Source: an uncultured Frankineae bacterium (GTDB taxonomy: Bacteria > Actinomycetota > Actinomycetes > Mycobacteriales > SCTD01). Taken from it: DNA of 60,685 nucleotides. Position 1 is the first letter of the stretch, and every line of letters starts with the position of its first letter. Below the pieces are notes generated by a model. That model was not told where the DNA came from. It ran no database searches and saw only the letters and a program-made list of their open reading frames with translations. Shown here one piece after another: positions 1 through 8,941 of this stretch. The translations under genes and the position numbers were made by a program. The stretch lies in NCBI GenBank assembly GCA_902805775.1, contig CADCUB010000151.1:1-60685 (forward strand), written 5' to 3'.

Positions 1-250
1 GGAAGTACTGGGTGAGCACGCCGATGACGACGAGCCACACGACCGCCAGGCCCACCTGCGAGACGATGTACGGCCACAGCACGAACTCCCCGGAGCCGAT
101 GGCGCCGGCCAGCAGGAGGACGCTGGGACCGATCACCTTCCGCATCGGCAGCGGTTCGGGGAGGTCGGCGTACGGGACGGCAGGCAGGGCCTTGCTCGGC
201 AGCTCCGTGGCGAGGGTGCCGGCATCCGGCCGTGAGGTGTTCGAGGACAC
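1..250 (-). CDS. Nramp-type metal ion transporter, N-terminal part (runs off the window)
   Basis: Only the first 83 codons are present; the gene continues beyond base 1. The start is GTG at 250, with an AGGAGA ribosome site at 255-260. After a hydrophilic stretch of about 40 residues comes MRKVIGPSVLLLAGAIGSGE and then two hydrophobic segments. The glycine-rich first membrane helix followed by GSGE resembles Nramp-family divalent metal or related cation symporters. Family members have 10-12 membrane helices and import Mn/Fe or similar ions with protons. The substrate cannot be judged from this fragment. A near-consensus promoter lies just upstream at 296-324. Confidence 0.6.
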   Translation of the reverse strand, partial: MSSNTSRPDAGTLATELPSKALPAVPYADLPEPLPMRKVIGPSVLLLAGAIGSGEFVLWPYIVSQVGLAVVWLVVIGVLTQYF

Positions 251-295
251 GTCGTCTCCTGGCTGAGCGGAGCGCTCGATGGCCCCGGGTCCGGA

Positions 296-324
296 ACCGT
301 AGGGTGTACGCCGCCCTGAGGCAA
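296..324 (-). promoter_or_regulatory. Promoter of the Nramp-type gene
   Basis: On the minus strand, TTGCCT (319-324) and TACGGT (296-301) are separated by exactly 17 bases, a good housekeeping sigma-factor promoter. The start codon follows about 45 bases downstream. The site lies in the 131-base gap between glcF and the transporter, so the transporter appears to be transcribed separately from the glycolate operon. Confidence 0.55.
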
Positions 325-381
325 TGATCTCCGTCGTGTCGAGCAGGGGCCGGTCCTCCGCCCGCGCCTCCGGCGTCAGGG

Positions 382-2025
382 TCAGCGGGCGACGGCCGGC
401 GGCCGGGCCAACGGGGTGCCGGGTCCGTTGAGGGCGTTCTCGAGCAGGTCCTCGACCTGCATCCCCCGGATCGAGGCGTCGAGGACCTGCACGGTGTGCG
501 CCACGGGCATCCGCTCCCCCATGCGGGCCAGCGTCGTGGCGACCTGCATCCAGCAGCCGGGGTTGGCGGTGACCATGATGTCGGCCCCGGTGGCGAGGAC
601 GGCGCGGGCCTTGCGCTCGCCGAGCTCGCTGGCCGGCTCGGGGTGCAGCATGTTGTAGGTGCCGGCGCTGCCGCAGCAGATCTCGGCTTCGGTGAGCTCC
701 TCGAGCTCCACCCCGGGCACGCTGCGCAGCTGACGGCGCGGCTGGTCGCGGATGCCTTGCGCGTGGGCGAGGTGGCAGGCGTCCTGGTAGGCGACCTTCA
801 TCGGCAGCGGGGAGCGCTCGGCGACGGGACCGAGCTCGTCGAGCACCTCGGTGACGTCGCGGACCTTCGCCGCCAGGGCCTGCGCCCTGGTGCTCCAGCT
901 CTCGGCCCAGCCGGGCTCGTCGCGCAGCTGGTGGCCGTACTCCTTGAGGTTGGAGCCGCAGCCCGCCGCGTTGACGACGACCGTCTCGACGCCGGCCCGC
1001 TCGAAGGTGCGGATGACCTGCTTGGCGAAGTCGACCGCCTGCTGCTCGCGCCCGCCGTGCGCCGACAGCGCCCCGCAGCAGCCCTGCCGCTGCGGCACGA
1101 CGACGTCGCACCCCTCGGCGGCCAGGACGCGGACCGTGGCGGCGTTGACGTCGGGGAAGAAGGTGCCCTGCACGCAGCCGGTGAGCAGCCCGACCGTGCG
1201 CCGGCGGGTGCCGACGGCCGGGGTGAAGGCCGGGATCTTCTCGGCCTTGCCGAGCTTGGGGGCCAGCGACTCCATCGCCTGCAGCGGCCCTGGCAGGCGG
1301 GCGAGCAGCCCGCTGCGCGCCAGCAGCCGGCCCAGCCCGCTGGCCTGGTAGGCCCGCAGCGGCCCGCGGACGACCTTCAGCCGCCGCGGGTACGGGAACA
1401 GGTTGTAGATCATGTCCCGGTAGAGCTTCTCGACCCGCGGCCGCTCGTAGCGCCGCTCGATCTGCGCGCGGGTGGCGTCGATGAGCTTGTCGTACTGCAC
1501 TCCCGACGGGCAGGCGGTGACGCAGGCCATGCAGCCCAGGCACTGGTCGAGGTGGCGGACCATCGAGGAGTCCATCGGCTCGCCCTCGAGGCCCTCCTTC
1601 ATGAGGTAGATGCGCCCGCGCGGGCTGTCCATCTCCTCGCCCCACAGCACGTACGTCGGGCAGGTGGGCAGGCAGAAGCCGCAGTGCACGCAGTCGCCGA
1701 TCAGGGCGGCGTCCGGTGGGTGGTGCTCGTCGAAGGCAGGCGTCAGGGGGGCCCCGACGCCCGGCAGGCCCAGCGGCACCGTCGTCCCGACGGTGGCCGC
1801 CGCCGTGCTCCGCGGCAGGGCGATGTCCTGCATGACGTCGAGCGGGCGGCGGGCACCGATGACCTGCGCCGGAGCCTCGTCCTCGGTGCGCAGCGCGCCG
1901 GTCGAGGCGCCGCTCGGCAGGTCGTCGCCGGAGGACCGCACCGGCTCGGTGCCGCGGGACGCGCCGGGCGCCCCTGCCGGCGGCGTGTCGCCCGCGGGCC
2001 CGCTGCCCGGCGTGGTCTCGGTCAT
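382..2025 (-). CDS. glcF: Glycolate oxidase iron-sulfur subunit
   Basis: Fe-S electron-transfer subunit of the membrane-associated glycolate oxidase (GlcDEF), which oxidises glycolate to glyoxylate. Two 4Fe-4S clusters are visible: C112/C115/C118/C122 (CVHCGFCLPTCP) and C162/C165/C168/C172 (CLGCMACVTACP). The C-terminal half holds two cysteine-rich CCG-type motifs (GCCGALSAHGG and CCGSAGTYN) that typically bind haem or further clusters in this superfamily. At 547 residues it is longer than usual because about 100 Pro/Gly/Thr-rich residues precede the first cluster. A shorter start at Met65 is possible. It is the last gene of the aceB-glcD-glcE-glcF run, 87 bases after glcE. Confidence 0.9.
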   Translation of the reverse strand: MTETTPGSGPAGDTPPAGAPGASRGTEPVRSSGDDLPSGASTGALRTEDEAPAQVIGARRPLDVMQDIALPRSTAAATVGTTVPLGLPGVGAPLTPAFDEHHPPDAALIGDCVHCGFCLPTCPTYVLWGEEMDSPRGRIYLMKEGLEGEPMDSSMVRHLDQCLGCMACVTACPSGVQYDKLIDATRAQIERRYERPRVEKLYRDMIYNLFPYPRRLKVVRGPLRAYQASGLGRLLARSGLLARLPGPLQAMESLAPKLGKAEKIPAFTPAVGTRRRTVGLLTGCVQGTFFPDVNAATVRVLAAEGCDVVVPQRQGCCGALSAHGGREQQAVDFAKQVIRTFERAGVETVVVNAAGCGSNLKEYGHQLRDEPGWAESWSTRAQALAAKVRDVTEVLDELGPVAERSPLPMKVAYQDACHLAHAQGIRDQPRRQLRSVPGVELEELTEAEICCGSAGTYNMLHPEPASELGERKARAVLATGADIMVTANPGCWMQVATTLARMGERMPVAHTVQVLDASIRGMQVEDLLENALNGPGTPLARPPAVAR

Positions 2026-2112
2026 GCGCCTGTCCCGGTCATCCGTCGTCTCCGTCAGCTCCCCCGGTCAGGTCCGGGATCCGTCGATGTCTGGCCCGCT
2101 GCACGCGGCGTG

Positions 2113-3300
2113 CTAGATGCCGCCCACGAAGCGCCCGGGCGACATGCGGTGGTCGGGGTCGAAGCGGTCCTTGACCCGTCTCATCAGCCCGAGCGCGTCG
2201 CCGGCAGGACCCCAGTGGTCCAGGGAGTCGCGCACCGCCGGCGGTGCGCTCAGGACGACCGCAGTCCCGTCGTACGCGGCGATCGCGCTGCGCAGGGCGG
2301 CGAGGGCCGCGGCCGACTCCGCCGCGGGGATCGCGGCGTACGTGACGCCGGTGGCCGCGGAGGCGCTGACCGGGCTGCCGGAGGGCAGTGCGGCCAGGAC
2401 CTGCGGCAGCGCCGTCGGCAGGTGGGCGATGCGCAGCCGGACCTCGCCGGGCCCGCCGGGACGCTGCCCCACCTCGGCCGGCAGCGCGTCCGAGGCGCTG
2501 CCGCCGCCGAGCAGCTCGACGGCGGTCCGCGCCTGCGCGGCGACCGACTCCGGGATCGACTCGAAGCCGACCACCAGCCGGCCGGCGCCCCCGGCCGTGC
2601 CGACGAGCTCGACCAGCGAGGGAGTGAGCGTCGAGCGGGTCAGCTGCTGCACGAGCGGCCGGGCCTGCGCGGTGTCGGTCAGCTCGACGACCACCGCGCG
2701 GGTGGCCGGCGCCACGGGGTGCAGCCGCCAGGTGGTCGACACCACGACGCCGAGGGTGCCGTGGGCGCCGGTGTAGAGCTTGCCGAGGTCGTAGCCCGCG
2801 ACGTTCTTGACGACCTTGCCGCCGGCCGAGGCGACGGTGCCGTCGGCCAGCACCACGGTGGTGCCGATCAGCAGGTCGCGGGCGGTGCCGTACCTCAGCC
2901 GGCGCGGACCCGAGGCGTTGGCGCTCACCACGCCGCCGAGGGTGGCGCCCTGCTCCGGCGGGTCGAGACCCAGCAGCTGCCCTGCGCCCGCCAGCTGGTC
3001 CTGCAGGTCCGAGAGCCGGACGCCGGCCTCCGCGACGACGATGAGGTCGCCGGCGACGTGCTCGACGACCCGGTCGAGGCCGGTCGTGTCGAGCAGCACG
3101 TCGCACGAGGTCGGCGCCGCCGCCCAGGACGTCTTGGTCCGCCCGCCGACCGGGACGACGCTCAGGCCGTCGGAGGCGGCGGCGCGCAGGACCTCGACCA
3201 CCTCGGGGACGCTGCCCGGGCGGACGACCTGACGCGGCACCACCTCGCCGACGGCGTCGTCGGGACGCCCGGCCCGGCGCTCGGCGGTGGCGGTGGTCAC
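2113..3300 (-). CDS. glcE: Glycolate oxidase FAD-binding subunit
   Basis: Second FAD-binding subunit of glycolate oxidase, a paralogue of GlcD with a PCMH-type FAD domain. The N-terminal half has RPGSVPEVVEVLRAAA, then VPVGGRTK and the LGGVVSANASGPRRLRYG segment that holds FAD in this family. The C-terminal part is the variable FAD-oxidase region ending in DRFDPDHRMSPGRFVGGI. The start was set at GTG 3300 (395 residues). The frame is open further upstream, but that part lies inside glcD and has no protein character. It starts 49 bases after the glcD stop and precedes glcF. Confidence 0.88.
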   Translation of the reverse strand: MTTATAERRAGRPDDAVGEVVPRQVVRPGSVPEVVEVLRAAASDGLSVVPVGGRTKTSWAAAPTSCDVLLDTTGLDRVVEHVAGDLIVVAEAGVRLSDLQDQLAGAGQLLGLDPPEQGATLGGVVSANASGPRRLRYGTARDLLIGTTVVLADGTVASAGGKVVKNVAGYDLGKLYTGAHGTLGVVVSTTWRLHPVAPATRAVVVELTDTAQARPLVQQLTRSTLTPSLVELVGTAGGAGRLVVGFESIPESVAAQARTAVELLGGGSASDALPAEVGQRPGGPGEVRLRIAHLPTALPQVLAALPSGSPVSASAATGVTYAAIPAAESAAALAALRSAIAAYDGTAVVLSAPPAVRDSLDHWGPAGDALGLMRRVKDRFDPDHRMSPGRFVGGI

Positions 3301-3349
3301 CGCGCCGACCCTGCTGCTCGGCCCTGCAGGAGCGTCATCACGCCGACCA

Positions 3350-4867
3350 TCAGAAGACCTCGCCGAGCCCGGCGGCCTGCACCGGGTGCTCGCCGGAGCG
3401 GGGTCCGGGCCGCTCGCCGCACAGGCGCGGGGTCGGGAAGACCTTGCCGGGGTTGGCGATGCCGTCGGGGTCGAAGGCGCAGCGCACGAGCTGCATGGTG
3501 TCGAGGTCCTCGGGCGTGAACTGCTTCGACATCTTGTGCTTCTTCTCGTGGCCGACCCCGTGCTCGCCGGTGATCGAGCCGCCCGAGGAGATGCACAGCT
3601 CGAGGATCGCGCCGGCCAGCTGCTCGGCGTCGTGCGCCTGGCCCTCGACGGCGTCGTCGAACAGCACCAGCGGGTGCAGGTTGCCGTCACCGGCGTGGAA
3701 GACGTTGGCGACGCGCAGCCCGACGTCGTCGGCCATGCGCTTCATCTCCGACAGGACCTCCGGCAGCTTGGTGCGGGGGATGACGCCGTCCTGCACGAAG
3801 TACGACGGGCTGATCCGGCCGACCGCGGCGAACGCCGACTTGCGCCCCTTCCACATCAGCGCCCGCTCCGCGGCGTCCTGCGCGATGCGCGTCTCGAAGG
3901 CGTTCCGGTCCTGCGCGATGCGCTCGACCAGCGCGAACTGCGCGTCGACCTCGACCTCCGGCCCGTCGAGCTCGATGACCAGCACGGCCACCGCGCCCTG
4001 CGGGTAGCCGCAGGCGACGGCCCGCTCGGCCGCCTCGATGGCGAGCGCGTCCATCATCTCGATCGCCGCCGGCACGATGCCGGCGGCGATGATGTCGCTC
4101 ACGGTGGCCGCCGCGTCCTCGACGCTGCGGAAGCCCACGAGCATGGTCTGCACCGCCTCGGGCACCCGGATCAGGCGCAGCGTCAGCTCGGTGGCGACGC
4201 CCAGGGTCCCCTCGCTGCCGATGAACGTGCCGAGCAGGTCGTAGCCCGGGTGCTCCGGGGCCGCGCCGCCGAGGTGCACGACGTCGCCGTCCGGCAGGAC
4301 CACCTCGGCGCCGACGACGTGGTTGACGGTGAAGCCGTACTTCAGGCAGTGGGCGCCGCCCGCGTTCTCCGCGACGTTGCCGCCGATCGAGCACACGAGC
4401 TGCGACGACGGGTCGGGGGCGTAGGCCAGGCCGTGCGGGGTCGCGTCCCGGGTGACCCACAGGTTGATCACGCCCGGCTCCACCACGACCCGGGCGTTGT
4501 CGGCGTCGACGGCCTCCAGCCGGCGCAGCCGCGACAGCACGAGCAGCACCCCGTCGGCCCGCGGCAGGGCGCCGCCCGACAGCCCGGTGCCGGACCCGCG
4601 GGCGACGAACGGCACGCCGGCCTGCGCGCACAGGCGCACCGTGTCGACGACGTGCTGGCGGCTCTCGGCCAGCACCACCACCGCCGGCGTGACGGTGAAG
4701 TTGGCCAGCCCGTCGCACTCGTAGGTGCGCAGCTGGTTGCGGTCGGTGAGCACGCGCTCGGCGCCGACGCGCGCGCGCAGCTGCTCGGCGAGCCGGGCGG
4801 TCCGGGCGGTGACCTCGGGCGCACCGCCGGTCGACGGGACGGTGTCGGGGGAGGCGACGGCGGTCAT
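3350..4867 (-). CDS. glcD: Glycolate oxidase catalytic FAD subunit
   Basis: FAD-linked 2-hydroxyacid dehydrogenase subunit that oxidises glycolate (or D-lactate in close paralogues). At 505 residues it has the usual length. The FAD-binding domain is clear: VPFVARGSGTGLSGGALP, then GGNVAENAGGAHCLKYG and GTFIGSEGTLGVATELTLRL. The C-terminal FAD-oxidase_C domain includes VFHAGDGNLHPLVLFD and GEHGVGHEKK. Its start lies 7 bases after the malate synthase stop, so the two are almost certainly cotranscribed. The neighbouring glcE and glcF make GlcD a better call than a stand-alone lactate dehydrogenase. Confidence 0.92.
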   Translation of the reverse strand: MTAVASPDTVPSTGGAPEVTARTARLAEQLRARVGAERVLTDRNQLRTYECDGLANFTVTPAVVVLAESRQHVVDTVRLCAQAGVPFVARGSGTGLSGGALPRADGVLLVLSRLRRLEAVDADNARVVVEPGVINLWVTRDATPHGLAYAPDPSSQLVCSIGGNVAENAGGAHCLKYGFTVNHVVGAEVVLPDGDVVHLGGAAPEHPGYDLLGTFIGSEGTLGVATELTLRLIRVPEAVQTMLVGFRSVEDAAATVSDIIAAGIVPAAIEMMDALAIEAAERAVACGYPQGAVAVLVIELDGPEVEVDAQFALVERIAQDRNAFETRIAQDAAERALMWKGRKSAFAAVGRISPSYFVQDGVIPRTKLPEVLSEMKRMADDVGLRVANVFHAGDGNLHPLVLFDDAVEGQAHDAEQLAGAILELCISSGGSITGEHGVGHEKKHKMSKQFTPEDLDTMQLVRCAFDPDGIANPGKVFPTPRLCGERPGPRSGEHPVQAAGLGEVF

Positions 4868-4874
4868 GGCGTGG

Positions 4875-6482
4875 TCAGGCCAGTCGCTCGTAGGCGGGCA
4901 GGGTCAGGAACTCGACGAAGTCGTCGGCGAGCGCCACCTGCTCGAACAGCTCCCGCGCCTCGTCGTACCTGCCCGCGGTGAACACCTCGTCGCCGACGGC
5001 AGCGCGGATCTTGTCCAGCTCCTCGTCCTCGACCCGGCGCACGAACTCCGGCGTGATGGGCTGGCCCTCGGCGGTGGAGACGCCGTTGTGCACCCACTGC
5101 CAGATCTGGGAGCGGCTGATCTCGGCGGTGGCGGCGTCCTCCATGAGGTTGAAGATCGCCACCGCGCCGCCGCCGCGCAGCCACGACTCGAGGTACTGGA
5201 TGCCGACGCTGACGTTGTTGCGCACGCCCGCCTCGGTGATCGAGCCGGGAGTCTCCTTGGCCGCGAGCAGCTGGGCGCCGGTGACCTGCACGTCGTCGCG
5301 CCGGCGGTCGAGCTGGTGGGGCTCGTCGCCCAGCTTGGCGTCGAAGACCTCGAGGGCGACGGGCACCAGGTCGGGGTGCGCCACCCAGGAGCCGTCGAAG
5401 CCGTCGTCGGCCTCCCGGCTCTTGTCGGCGCGGACCGCCTTCAGGGCCGCCTCGTTGACCTCGGCGTCCTTGCGGTTGGGGATGAAGGCCGCCATGCCGC
5501 CGATGGCGTGCGCGCCGCGGGCGTGGCAGGTCTTGACCAGCAGCTCGGTGTAGGCCCGCATGAACGGCACGGTCATCTTCACCTCGGACCGGTCGGGCAG
5601 CTGGAACTCCGCGCCGCGGGTCCGGAACTTCTTGATCATGGAGAAGATGTAGTCCCAGCGGCCGGCGTTCAGGCCGGACGAGTGCTCGCGCAGCTCGTAG
5701 AGGATCTCCTCCATCTCGAAGGCCGCCACGATCGTCTCGATCAGGCAGGTCGCGCGGATCGTGCCGCGGGGGATGCCGAGCGCCTCCTGGCCGGCGACGA
5801 AGACGTCGTTCCAGAGGCGGGCCTCGAGGTGGCTCTCCATCTTGGGCAGGTAGAAGTAGGGGCCGAAGCCCTTGTCGAGCGCGATCTGGGCGCTGGTGGT
5901 CATGTACGTGCAGAAGTCGAACAGGCTGCCCGACACCGGCTCCCCGTCGACCAGGACGTGCCGCTCCGGCAGGTGCCAGCCGCGGTTGCGGACGACGAGG
6001 GTGGCGACCGTGTCGTTCAGCGCGTAGGACTTGCCCTGCGGCGAGGTGAAGTCGATCTGCCGCAGCCACGCGTCGCGCAGGTTGAGCTGCCCGGTCACGA
6101 GGTTGTCGAAGGTCGGCGTGTTGCTGTCCTCGAAGTCGGCCATGAAGACCTTGGCGCCGCAGTTGAGGGCGTTGATGACCATCTTGCGGTCGGTCGGGCC
6201 GGTGATCTCCACCCGCCGGTCGACCAGACCGGGCGCGGGCGGCGCCACCGTCCAGTCGCCCTCGCGGACGTCCTCGGTCTCGGGCAGGAAGTCGGGCAGG
6301 GCGCCGGCGGCGAGCTCGGCGTCACGGTCGGCGCGGCGCTGCAGCAGCTCGGCACGGCGCGGGCCGAACTCGCGCTGCAGCCGGGCGAGCAGGCCGAGCG
6401 AGTCCTCGGTGAGGACCTGCTCGTAGCCCTCGCGCCACTCGCCGCGGATCTCGACACCGGGGACCTGCGGGGCGCTGCTCAT
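4875..6482 (-). CDS. aceB: Malate synthase A
   Basis: Condenses glyoxylate with acetyl-CoA to give malate, taking up the product of the glycolate oxidase encoded downstream. At 535 residues it matches the A isoform (about 530-540) rather than the longer G isoform. Visible signatures are [32 protein letters not shown], the catalytic stretch [20 protein letters not shown] and a C-terminal [11 protein letters not shown] ending. The start is ATG 6482 with a GAGGAG ribosome site; the frame stays open to 6572, but that part has no ribosome site and covers the operator. Expression is probably controlled by the IclR-type regulator just upstream through the palindrome at 6556-6573. Confidence 0.95.
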   Translation of the reverse strand: MSSAPQVPGVEIRGEWREGYEQVLTEDSLGLLARLQREFGPRRAELLQRRADRDAELAAGALPDFLPETEDVREGDWTVAPPAPGLVDRRVEITGPTDRKMVINALNCGAKVFMADFEDSNTPTFDNLVTGQLNLRDAWLRQIDFTSPQGKSYALNDTVATLVVRNRGWHLPERHVLVDGEPVSGSLFDFCTYMTTSAQIALDKGFGPYFYLPKMESHLEARLWNDVFVAGQEALGIPRGTIRATCLIETIVAAFEMEEILYELREHSSGLNAGRWDYIFSMIKKFRTRGAEFQLPDRSEVKMTVPFMRAYTELLVKTCHARGAHAIGGMAAFIPNRKDAEVNEAALKAVRADKSREADDGFDGSWVAHPDLVPVALEVFDAKLGDEPHQLDRRRDDVQVTGAQLLAAKETPGSITEAGVRNNVSVGIQYLESWLRGGGAVAIFNLMEDAATAEISRSQIWQWVHNGVSTAEGQPITPEFVRRVEDEELDKIRAAVGDEVFTAGRYDEARELFEQVALADDFVEFLTLPAYERLA

Positions 6483-6555
6483 GCGGGACTCCTCGGACGG
6501 GGCGACGCGATCGTGCGCACTGTGTCGCACGCCAACGTCAGAAGCAAAGACGGCA

Positions 6556-6584
6556 TGGAAAGCCGTTTCCATTGTGTGGAAAAG
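6556..6584. promoter_or_regulatory. IclR-type operator upstream of aceB-glcDEF
   Basis: A perfect inverted repeat ATGGAAA-gccg-TTTCCAT occupies 6556-6573, followed by an extra half-site TGTGGAAAA at 6576-6584. The TGGAAA...TTTCCA layout resembles the E. coli IclR box on aceBAK. It sits in the 114-base gap between the IclR-type gene and malate synthase and is AT-rich compared with its surroundings. Binding by the adjacent regulator is inferred. Confidence 0.7.
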
Positions 6585-6596
6585 GGACGTACGTGG

Positions 6597-7373
6597 TCAG
6601 GTCGACGGGGCCGCGAGGCTGCGCGCGAGCTCACCGGCGACCTCGCGCAGTGCCTCGACGACGTCGGGCTGCCCGGCCGACAGCCGGCTCGCGGGCGCCG
6701 ACACCGACACCGCAGCCACCGCCCGGTCCCCAGGTCCGACGGGGACCGCCAGGCACCGCACGCCGAGCTCCTCCTCCTCGTCGTCCACGGCCCACCCCCG
6801 TTCGCGCACCGCCGACAGCTCCGCGCCGAACGCCGACACGGTCGTCAGGGTGTGAGGGGTGCGCCCGGGCAGTCCCAGGCGCACGAGCACCCGGCGGACG
6901 TGGTCGGGGTCCTGCCAGGCCAGCAGCACCTTGCCGACGGCCGTGCTGTGGGGGAGCACGCGGCGGCCCACCTCGGTGAACATCCGCATGCGGTGGCGGC
7001 CGGGCGCCTGGGCGACGTAGATGACGTGGTCGTCCTCCAGCACGGCCAGGTTGGCCGTCTCTCCGCAGCGCTCGGCCAGCTGCGACAGGAACGGCAGCGC
7101 CCAGCTGCCGAGCAGCCGGGTGGCCGCGTCGCCCAGGGGGAGCAGGGCGGTGCCGAGGGCGTAGCGCCGGTCCGGGTCCTGGCGGACGTAGCCCCGCGCG
7201 GCGAGACTCGCCAGCAGGCGGTGCACCGTCGCGAGCGACAGGCCCGTGCGCGCCGCCAGCTCGGTGATCGGCAGTCGTCCGCCGCCCTGGGCCAGGACCT
7301 CCAGGAGCAGCAGCGCGCGGTCGACCGACTGCACCGGTGCCGCGGGGCGCGGGAGGACCACGCCGTCGAGCAT
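6597..7373 (-). CDS. IclR-family transcriptional regulator
   Basis: 258-residue regulator with an N-terminal winged helix (SVDRALLLLEVLAQGGGRLPITELAARTGLSLATVHRLLASL) and a C-terminal GAF-like IclR effector domain containing LPHSTAVGKVLLAW and the typical late GDRAVAAVSVSAP segment. IclR proteins bind small carboxylates such as glyoxylate, pyruvate or allantoin products. It lies between the malic enzyme and malate synthase genes and reads in the same direction, with an IclR-like palindrome directly downstream in the aceB leader. It is therefore the likely regulator of glycolate/glyoxylate use. The effector is unknown. Confidence 0.9.
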   Translation of the reverse strand: MLDGVVLPRPAAPVQSVDRALLLLEVLAQGGGRLPITELAARTGLSLATVHRLLASLAARGYVRQDPDRRYALGTALLPLGDAATRLLGSWALPFLSQLAERCGETANLAVLEDDHVIYVAQAPGRHRMRMFTEVGRRVLPHSTAVGKVLLAWQDPDHVRRVLVRLGLPGRTPHTLTTVSAFGAELSAVRERGWAVDDEEEELGVRCLAVPVGPGDRAVAAVSVSAPASRLSAGQPDVVEALREVAGELARSLAAPST

Positions 7374-7400
7374 GGCACCGCTGGGGCCGGTGTGCGGCCA

Positions 7401-7434
7401 GGCGGTGGCTCAGGTCAGGCGGTGGCTCAGGTCC
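7401..7434. repeat. Two 17-bp tandem repeats over the malic enzyme stop codon
   Basis: GGCGGTGGCTCAGGTC followed by A or C is repeated twice back to back (7401-7417 and 7418-7434). The second unit contains the malic enzyme stop codon (7427-7429, read on the minus strand). A related 14-bp tandem array overlaps the stop of the glcG-like gene at 8886-8941. Confidence 0.7.
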
Positions 7435-8818
7435 GGCGGGGCTCGACGGAGGTCCGGACCGCCTCGGCCACCGCCGCCGGGACGGCCGGGTCGAAGACGC
7501 TGGGGACGATGAAGGCGGCGTTGAGCTGCTCGGGGCGCACGACGTCGGCCAGCGCCCGTGCGGCGGCCGCCTCCATCGCGAGGTCCACGTGCCGCGCACC
7601 GGAGTCGAGCAGGCCGCGGAAGACGCCGGGGAAGGCGAGCACGTTGTTGATCTGGTTCGGCTCGTCGCTGCGTCCGGTCGCGACGACCGCTGCCGAGAGC
7701 CGGGCCTGGGCCGGGTCGACCTCCGGATCGGGGTTGGCCAGGGCGAACACGATGGCTCCGGGCGCCATCGTCGCGATGTCGTCGCCGTCGAGGATGCCGG
7801 GCGCGCTCACGCCGACGAAGACGTCCGCGCCGGCGAGCGCCTCCCGCAGCGTGCCTGCGCTGCCCCGGGGGTTGGTGATGCGGGCCAGCTCCTCGAGGTT
7901 GTGGTCGAGGCCCGGCCGCCCCGCGTGCACGACACCGCCGACGTCGGCGACCACCAGGTCGTGCGCGCCCGCGGTCAGCAGCAGCCGGGCGATGGCGCTG
8001 CCGGCGGCGCCGGCCCCCGACAGGACGATCCGGACGTCGGGCAGCTGCTTGCCCACCACCCGCAGCGCGTTGGTGAGGGCGGCCAGCACGACGATCGCCG
8101 TGCCGTGCTGGTCGTCGTGGAAGACCGGGATGTCGAGCAGCTCGCGCAGCCGCCGCTCGACCTCGAAGCAGCGCGGCGCGGCGATGTCCTCGAGGTTGAT
8201 GCCCCCGAAGACGGGCGCGACCAGCTGCACGGTGCGGACGATCTCGTCGACGTCCTGGGTGTCGAGGCAGATCGGCCAGGCGTCGATGTCGGCGAAGCGC
8301 TTGAACAGCGCCGCCTTGCCCTCCATGACCGGCAGCGCGGCCGACGGGCCCAGGTTGCCCAGGCCGAGGACGGCCGAGCCGTCGGTGACGACGGCGACGC
8401 TGTTGCGCTTGACCGTCAGGCGCCGCACGTCGTCGGGCTGCCGGGCGATCGCGAGGCAGACCCGGGCGACGCCCGGCGTGTAGGCCATCGACAGGTCGTC
8501 GCGGGTGCGCAGCGGCACCTTGGAGCGCACCTCGATCTTGCCGCCGAGGTGCAGCAGGAACGTCCGGTCGCTGACCTTGCGGATCACCACGCCCTCGATG
8601 TCGCGCAGCGCGTCGGTCAGCCGCTCGGAGTGCTCCTGGTCGCTCGCGGCGCAGGTGACGTCCACGACGATCCGGTCGGGGTGGGACTCGGTGACGTCGA
8701 GGGCGGTGACCGCGCCCCCCGCCGTGCCGACCGCCGTCGTCAGGCGCCCCACCGACGCGGGGTCGGCCGGCACCTCGAGACGGACGGTGATCGAGTACGA
8801 CGCGCTGGGGATGGCCAT
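7427..8818 (-). CDS. NAD(P)-dependent malic enzyme with N-terminal ACT domain
   Basis: Oxidatively decarboxylates malate to pyruvate. Residues 8 to about 85 form an ACT-like regulatory domain (YSITVRLEVPADPASVGRL). The malic domain follows, with TYR/Lys-type motif AYTPGVARVCLAI, TDGSAVLGLGNLGP, MEGKAALFK and NLEDIAAPRCFEVERRL, then VFHDDQHGTAIVVLAAL and the Rossmann GAGAAGSAIARLL. Length 463 fits the small bacterial form that lacks a phosphotransacetylase domain. The start ATG 8818 lies 6 bases after a CACGAT -10 box, suggesting a leaderless message. With malate synthase nearby, it would complete conversion of glyoxylate to pyruvate. Confidence 0.92.
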   Translation of the reverse strand: MAIPSASYSITVRLEVPADPASVGRLTTAVGTAGGAVTALDVTESHPDRIVVDVTCAASDQEHSERLTDALRDIEGVVIRKVSDRTFLLHLGGKIEVRSKVPLRTRDDLSMAYTPGVARVCLAIARQPDDVRRLTVKRNSVAVVTDGSAVLGLGNLGPSAALPVMEGKAALFKRFADIDAWPICLDTQDVDEIVRTVQLVAPVFGGINLEDIAAPRCFEVERRLRELLDIPVFHDDQHGTAIVVLAALTNALRVVGKQLPDVRIVLSGAGAAGSAIARLLLTAGAHDLVVADVGGVVHAGRPGLDHNLEELARITNPRGSAGTLREALAGADVFVGVSAPGILDGDDIATMAPGAIVFALANPDPEVDPAQARLSAAVVATGRSDEPNQINNVLAFPGVFRGLLDSGARHVDLAMEAAAARALADVVRPEQLNAAFIVPSVFDPAVPAAVAEAVRTSVEPRRT

Positions 8819-8824
8819 GGCCGC

Positions 8825-8851
8825 ATCGTGCCGTGCGAGGTCGTCGCACGG
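8825..8851 (-). promoter_or_regulatory. Leaderless promoter and palindrome before malic enzyme
   Basis: On the minus strand CACGAT (8825-8830) precedes the ATG by 6 bases. Immediately upstream is a perfect inverted repeat CCGTGCGA-ggtcg-TCGCACGG (8831-8851), placed where an operator would overlap the promoter. It could instead act as a hairpin after the glcG-like gene. The regulator is unknown. Confidence 0.45.
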
Positions 8852-8885
8852 TCAGCGGGTCCGGCCGACGTGCCGCGGGCCGCTC

Positions 8886-8941
8886 GGGCGGTGGCGCTCG
8901 GGCGGTGGCGCTGGGGCGGTGGCGCTCAGGCGGTGGTGCTC
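8886..8941. repeat. Four 14-bp tandem repeats at the end of the glcG-like gene
   Basis: Units at 8886-8899, 8900-8913, 8914-8927 and 8928-8941 follow the consensus GGGCGGTGGCGCTC, with the last unit diverged. The array runs across the stop codon of the glcG-like gene (8926-8928). It shares the GGCGGTGGC core with the 17-bp repeats at 7401-7434. Confidence 0.75.

Noticed and set aside
496-3519. A 1007-codon plus-strand open frame opposite glcF and glcE
   Set aside because: Antisense shadow. The minus-strand frames carry the iron-sulfur and FAD motifs.
3301-3690. Possible N-terminal extension of glcE into glcD
   Set aside because: The frame is open but lies in the coding region of glcD and reads as Ser/Arg/Thr-rich shadow sequence. 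GTG 3300 gives the normal family N-terminus.
4725-8483. A 1252-codon plus-strand open frame across glcD, aceB, iclR and malic enzyme
   Set aside because: It is the antisense of four well-recognised genes. High GC removes stop codons from such frames, and its residue composition is dominated by Ala, Gly, Arg and Val without any domain.
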